NCBI RefSeq assembly: GCF_900115975.1
Contig: NZ_FOYM01000015.1
Location: 1 to 64,000 of the forward strand
Source: Desulfoscipio geothermicus DSM 3669
Lineage (GTDB): Bacteria > Bacillota > Desulfotomaculia > Desulfotomaculales > Desulfallaceae
Length of the DNA stretch: 64,000 nt
Reading direction: 5' to 3'
Both the position numbers and the translations under genes were made by a program. The notes beneath the pieces are model-generated. The model had not been told where the DNA came from, did not search any database, and was given only the letters and a program-made list of their open reading frames with translations. Numbering within the stretch: position 1 is the stretch's first letter; each line of letters starts with the position of its first letter. Shown one piece after another: positions 61,274 to 64,000 of the stretch.

Positions 61274-61314
61274 TTTAGGCCCCCACCGTTTGTGAAAAAC
61301 GGCAGGGGCCTAAA
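61274..61314 (-). terminator. Hairpin terminator after the 55-residue gene
   Basis: TTTAGGCCCC/GGGGCCTAAA arms with an inner ACCGTTT/AAACGGC pair; TTTTGG follows on the minus strand. It lies about 50 bases after the stop of the small gene at 61364. Confidence 0.7.
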
Positions 61315-61363
61315 CCACCATATCCGGTAAATGCATCTTAATATTTCCTCCAATCCAACCGAT

Positions 61364-61531
61364 TTATTTCACCGGCCGCAGAACAATAACTTTTTTATGT
61401 CTTTTGCCGCCGGACTTTTTTGTTTCGTGATCCGCTTCCATAATAATCTGTGCCCGCATTATCTCCGCCTGGCAAAGCGGTTCTTCCAATGTTTTTTCCA
61501 TCCACCTGCTCAACCTGTTGAACACTTTCAT
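61364..61531 (-). CDS. Small basic protein sharing an N-terminal motif with the gene at 61971
   Basis: A 55-residue protein. ATG 61531 is chosen because GAGGAG lies 8 bases upstream. The N-terminal 28 residues (SRWMEKTLEEPLCQAEIM) match those of the divergent gene at 61971 (HEWMVNHLEKPFLEAEMF); the C-terminal half is Lys/Arg-rich (KKSGGKRHKKVIVLRPVK) and unrelated. No family is recognised. Confidence 0.6.
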   Translation of the reverse strand: MKVFNRLSRWMEKTLEEPLCQAEIMRAQIIMEADHETKKSGGKRHKKVIVLRPVK

Positions 61532-61801
61532 CTTCATCACTCCTCGTACCATTTTACTGCTTTCCTTGGTATGTGTCTATAATGATACTCCTTTTGCCGG
61601 AAAATCAAAAGTTGTTTTCGCCGAATTAACATTATAGTATGGCGAAAATTTCACAATACATTTACCTTTTTGTTTGTTATCGCACAGGCTTATGGCGATT
61701 ATCCCTACATCGGGGCCCCAATTAACTTAACCATACAACCCCCTATTTCAACTGTTCGGCATCCTTTTACGACGTTTTCCCCGGCACCTGTTTAAAATTA
61801 C

Positions 61802-61840
61802 GTCAAATGTGATGCGACTATGGTCAATATCACATTTGAC
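61802..61840. promoter_or_regulatory. 12-bp perfect inverted repeat, candidate operator
   Basis: GTCAAATGTGAT (61802-61813) and ATCACATTTGAC (61829-61840) are exact complements with a 15-base spacer that itself contains GAC-TATG-GTC. It lies in the 61532-61970 gap between two divergent small genes that share a motif, so it could regulate both. Another small inverted repeat (TTTTCGCC/GGCGAAAA) lies at about 61615-61645. Confidence 0.55.
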
Positions 61841-61970
61841 ACCGTCCCTGAAACCTTGATACCAGCGGTTTTCAGGGCCGGCGGACGTGGCATGGACTTT
61901 GCACTTTAATATACATTGATCGGGCAATAATTATACCCAGCGAAATAAATTTTTAAGGAGGCACCCGCTT

Positions 61971-62162
61971 ATGAAAACCAGCCGGAAGGTGCATGAGTGG
62001 ATGGTCAACCACCTGGAAAAACCATTTTTAGAAGCAGAAATGTTTAAAACCGAACCTGTGCAAGACAACGACAACGCTGAGAATACGGGACGGCTCCTGG
62101 GCACAGTTCTGGTTTTGGCCACGCCCTTAATTCTTGCTCTGGCCGGCGTAATGCACGGCTAA
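61971..62162 (+). CDS. Small membrane protein with the WM-LEKP-EAE motif
   Basis: A 63-residue protein, ATG behind AAGGAGG. The N-terminal motif (VHEWMVNHLEKPFLEAEMFK) is shared with the divergent gene at 61364. It continues with an acidic Asn/Asp stretch and ends in one hydrophobic helix (LLGTVLVLATPLILALAGVM). It is followed 36 bases later by the 212-residue gene. No family is recognised. Confidence 0.65.
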   Translation: MKTSRKVHEWMVNHLEKPFLEAEMFKTEPVQDNDNAENTGRLLGTVLVLATPLILALAGVMHG

Positions 62163-62198
62163 TATAAACCGAAAAGTACGCGCAAGGGAGGGAGAATT

Positions 62199-62837
62199 AT
62201 GACAGATAAAGAATTCGTAACCACCTTTGTCCGGCAAAAAGAACGTTTTATCGAACAGAGCATGCCCGAAAGAATCAACCTGCGGACCCTGGACCTTTTT
62301 GAAAAATGGTTGAAAGAAAAACTAAAATCCCGCAAAACCGCCGGGAAAGCCCACAACGAAACAAAAAAGCTGGATCTGCGCGACCTTTTGGACCGGGCGG
62401 TCATGAAGGCCGGTTATCTACTGCAGGATCGGGGTATCCAGATTAATTGCGTTTCCTTTATGATTCCCGGCAATAAGACTTCTTCCCGCTGCATCAAAGT
62501 CCACCCGCACGAAAATTTATATTACCGCATATGCAAAACCTCACCCCGCAAGGGTAAACACAAGGGACAAAATTTAATCGCTATCGAACTGGTTATGGAC
62601 GGCAAAAAAAACAATATTTTTATTCCACTTTTGGCCCGAAAAGAAAATATGGAAAAACAACTGGGCATGGTCCTGGAGCGGGAAAGGCAATCCATAGAAG
62701 CCACCGGCAAATACCGGTTTAAAATATTTTTTAATCTTGACGAGTATGCAGAAAAAGAAATGGCCGAACAACTTGGCGCCACACTGGCCGATTTTATAAC
62801 GGTTACCGGGATGCATCTGAAAGAAATACACAATTAG
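62199..62837 (+). CDS. Hypothetical protein, 212 residues
   Basis: A 212-residue cytosolic protein from ATG after GGGAGGGAG. It is Lys-rich; residues 20-65 are helical (LFEKWLKEKLKSRKTAGKAH) and the rest alternates strands and helices (YRICKTSPRKGKHKGQNLIA; YRFKIFFNLDEYAEKEMAEQ). No catalytic motif, signal or membrane helix was seen and no family is recognised. It follows the small membrane protein in one likely operon and converges on the sigma-54 regulator gene with a 3-base gap. Confidence 0.6.
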   Translation: MTDKEFVTTFVRQKERFIEQSMPERINLRTLDLFEKWLKEKLKSRKTAGKAHNETKKLDLRDLLDRAVMKAGYLLQDRGIQINCVSFMIPGNKTSSRCIKVHPHENLYYRICKTSPRKGKHKGQNLIAIELVMDGKKNNIFIPLLARKENMEKQLGMVLERERQSIEATGKYRFKIFFNLDEYAEKEMAEQLGATLADFITVTGMHLKEIHN

Positions 62838-62840
62838 CCG

Positions 62841-64000
62841 TTATTCGATAATGCCCAGTTCCTTCATCTTGGCGTACAGGGAACTGCGGTTCATTTTCAA
62901 TGCCTGGGCTGTTGCCGAGCGGTTCCAGTTATTGTCCTCCAACGCTTTCAGGATTACCTCCCGTTCCACCTCGGCCACTATTTCCTTTAAAGAATCGCCC
63001 TGCAACTCTCCCAACCAGTCAATACGCCGGTTCTTTTTGCGCAGGCTGCGGGGCAGGTCCTCCACCGTGAGCAACGGCCCGCTTGACATGAGCACCGCCC
63101 GTTCGCAAATATTTTTCAACTCCCGGATATTGCCGGGCCAATCATAATGCGCCAGCAACTCCATGGCTTCCCTGGCAAAACCGGTAACGGTTTTTCCGTG
63201 TTCATAGCTACAAGTTTTAATGATATGTTCCACCAGCTCCGGGATATCCTCCTTGCGCTCCCTGAGCGGCGGCAGCATAATGTCCACCACGTTGAGCCGG
63301 TAATACAAGTCCTCCCGGAAAGTGCCCTCGTCTATTGATTTTTCCAGGTCCTTGTTGGTGGCCGCAACGATACGCACATCCACCTGAATGGTTTCCGTGC
63401 CGCCAACCCGCTCAAATTCCCTTTCCTGCAGCACCCGCAGCAGCTTCGCCTGGGTGGACATGGACATTTCACCGATTTCGTCAAGGAAAACCGTTCCCTG
63501 GTGCGCCAGTTCAAACTTTCCCTGTTTGGCCGTCACCGCCCCGGTAAACGCCCCTTTTTCATGCCCGAACAGCTCGCTTTCCAGGAGGTTTTCAGGAATT
63601 GAGGCACAGTTGATTTTTATGAAATTTTTGTCCTTGCGTACACTGTTAAAGTGTATGGCCCGGGCCACCAGCTCTTTGCCGGTACCGCTTTCGCCCCTGA
63701 TAAGCACGGTGGCGTTGCTGTTGGCCACCCGCCCGATGGTTTTATAAATATTTTGCATGACGGGTGACCGGCCAATCATGACATCGGTCCTAACCCGGTC
63801 CTCTTTAATTCCATCCCTCTGGGAACGCCTAATCAATTCTTTAATATCCACCGCTTTTTTTATCGTGTCCAATATTTCATTTACTTTAAGCGGCTTCATC
63901 AAGTAATCAAAAGCGCCCAATTTCATGGCTTCTATTGTGGTTTCCGTGGAGCCGTAAGCAGTGATCAATATTACGGGCACATTTTGCCCGCGCCGGCTGA
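62841..64000 (-). CDS. Sigma-54-dependent response regulator (NtrC/AtoC type), N-terminus outside window
   Basis: The frame runs off the window end and contains 386 codons here. It begins inside the receiver domain (VPVILITAYGSTETTIEAMK, then FDYLMKPL with the conserved Lys). The AAA+ domain has Walker A GESGTGKE, the sigma-54 contact GAFTGA, Walker B VFLDEIGEM and the RIVAATNKDLE sensor. The C-terminal Fis-type HTH is NRSATAQALKMNRSSLYAKM. It activates sigma-54 promoters on phosphorylation by an unseen kinase. GTG at 63980 is internal, not the start. Confidence 0.96.
   Translation of the reverse strand, partial: SRRGQNVPVILITAYGSTETTIEAMKLGAFDYLMKPLKVNEILDTIKKAVDIKELIRRSQRDGIKEDRVRTDVMIGRSPVMQNIYKTIGRVANSNATVLIRGESGTGKELVARAIHFNSVRKDKNFIKINCASIPENLLESELFGHEKGAFTGAVTAKQGKFELAHQGTVFLDEIGEMSMSTQAKLLRVLQEREFERVGGTETIQVDVRIVAATNKDLEKSIDEGTFREDLYYRLNVVDIMLPPLRERKEDIPELVEHIIKTCSYEHGKTVTGFAREAMELLAHYDWPGNIRELKNICERAVLMSSGPLLTVEDLPRSLRKKNRRIDWLGELQGDSLKEIVAEVEREVILKALEDNNWNRSATAQALKMNRSSLYAKMKELGIIE

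Noticed and set aside
61808-61835. CRP/FNR-type site (TGTGA...TCACA)
   Set aside because: The half-sites are 17 bases apart instead of the 6 needed for CRP, so I list it only as a generic inverted repeat.

Overview
The window looks like the chromosome of an anaerobic, spore-forming, low-oxygen Firmicute of the Desulfotomaculum/Pelotomaculum type (class Clostridia in the wide sense). The evidence is the spore genes (SpoVT, a CotF-like coat protein, two alpha/beta-type SASPs), a diheme-type quinol:fumarate reductase/succinate dehydrogenase, two tungsten-type aldehyde:ferredoxin oxidoreductases, many ferredoxins, strong AGGAGG-type Shine-Dalgarno sites, and frequent TTG/GTG starts. No phage, IS transposase or CRISPR array was seen.

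Layout. 0-1.6 kb: end of a YeiH-like membrane protein, a universal stress protein and a LysR regulator. 1.66-2.2 kb: a degenerate array of hairpin units with a period near 42 bp. 2.3-7.4 kb: spoVT, frdCAB and a CotF-like coat gene. 7.4-11.2 kb: a chemoreceptor tail remnant, then a promoter, a c-di-GMP-I riboswitch and a terminator in front of a broken FapA/DUF342 gene and a PAS-GAF-HD-GYP phosphodiesterase. 11.3-18.5 kb: secreted beta-propeller protein, a chimeric acyl-CoA ligase/dehydrogenase pseudogene with a divergent MarR gene, a SAM-I riboswitch controlling metY-metA, and superoxide dismutase. 18.5-30.6 kb: housekeeping and small genes (amino acid permease, DUF523, nucleoside kinase, pyrE, DUF763, SASP, GH18 protein), with two frameshifted genes.

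30.9-52.8 kb is the most interesting part. One strand carries a long catabolic cluster: two MoaD-like proteins, a UbiD-family decarboxylase, three iron-containing alcohol dehydrogenases, two aldehyde:ferredoxin oxidoreductases, a four-cluster ferredoxin and an unknown membrane protein. It continues with the lower meta-cleavage trio (2-oxopent-4-enoate hydratase, acetylating acetaldehyde dehydrogenase, 4-hydroxy-2-oxovalerate aldolase), a NadC-like phosphoribosyltransferase, a probable LarA-type nickel-pincer enzyme and a ferredoxin-BFD protein. An IclR regulator follows, and divergent from it lies a MoaB/CinA-like gene with larB and a LarC1-type larC. My reading is a regulated catabolic unit that brings part of its own nickel-pincer cofactor pathway. 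The lower end would give pyruvate plus acetyl-CoA, and the aldehyde and alcohol enzymes would balance redox. The entry substrate cannot be read from sequence.

52.8-64 kb: tRNA-His, -Gln and -Lys with a clear promoter, a HIT protein, a small ferredoxin, a very short SASP-like protein, a leucine-degradation-type operon (carboxyltransferase, enoyl-CoA hydratase, two HMG-CoA-lyase-family enzymes), a DUF6125 protein, two small proteins sharing an N-terminal motif, and a sigma-54 response regulator cut by the window end. Interspersed structured repeats sit at 13.5, 25.5, 42.3 and 57.7 kb; those at 25.5 and 42.3 kb are copies of one family.
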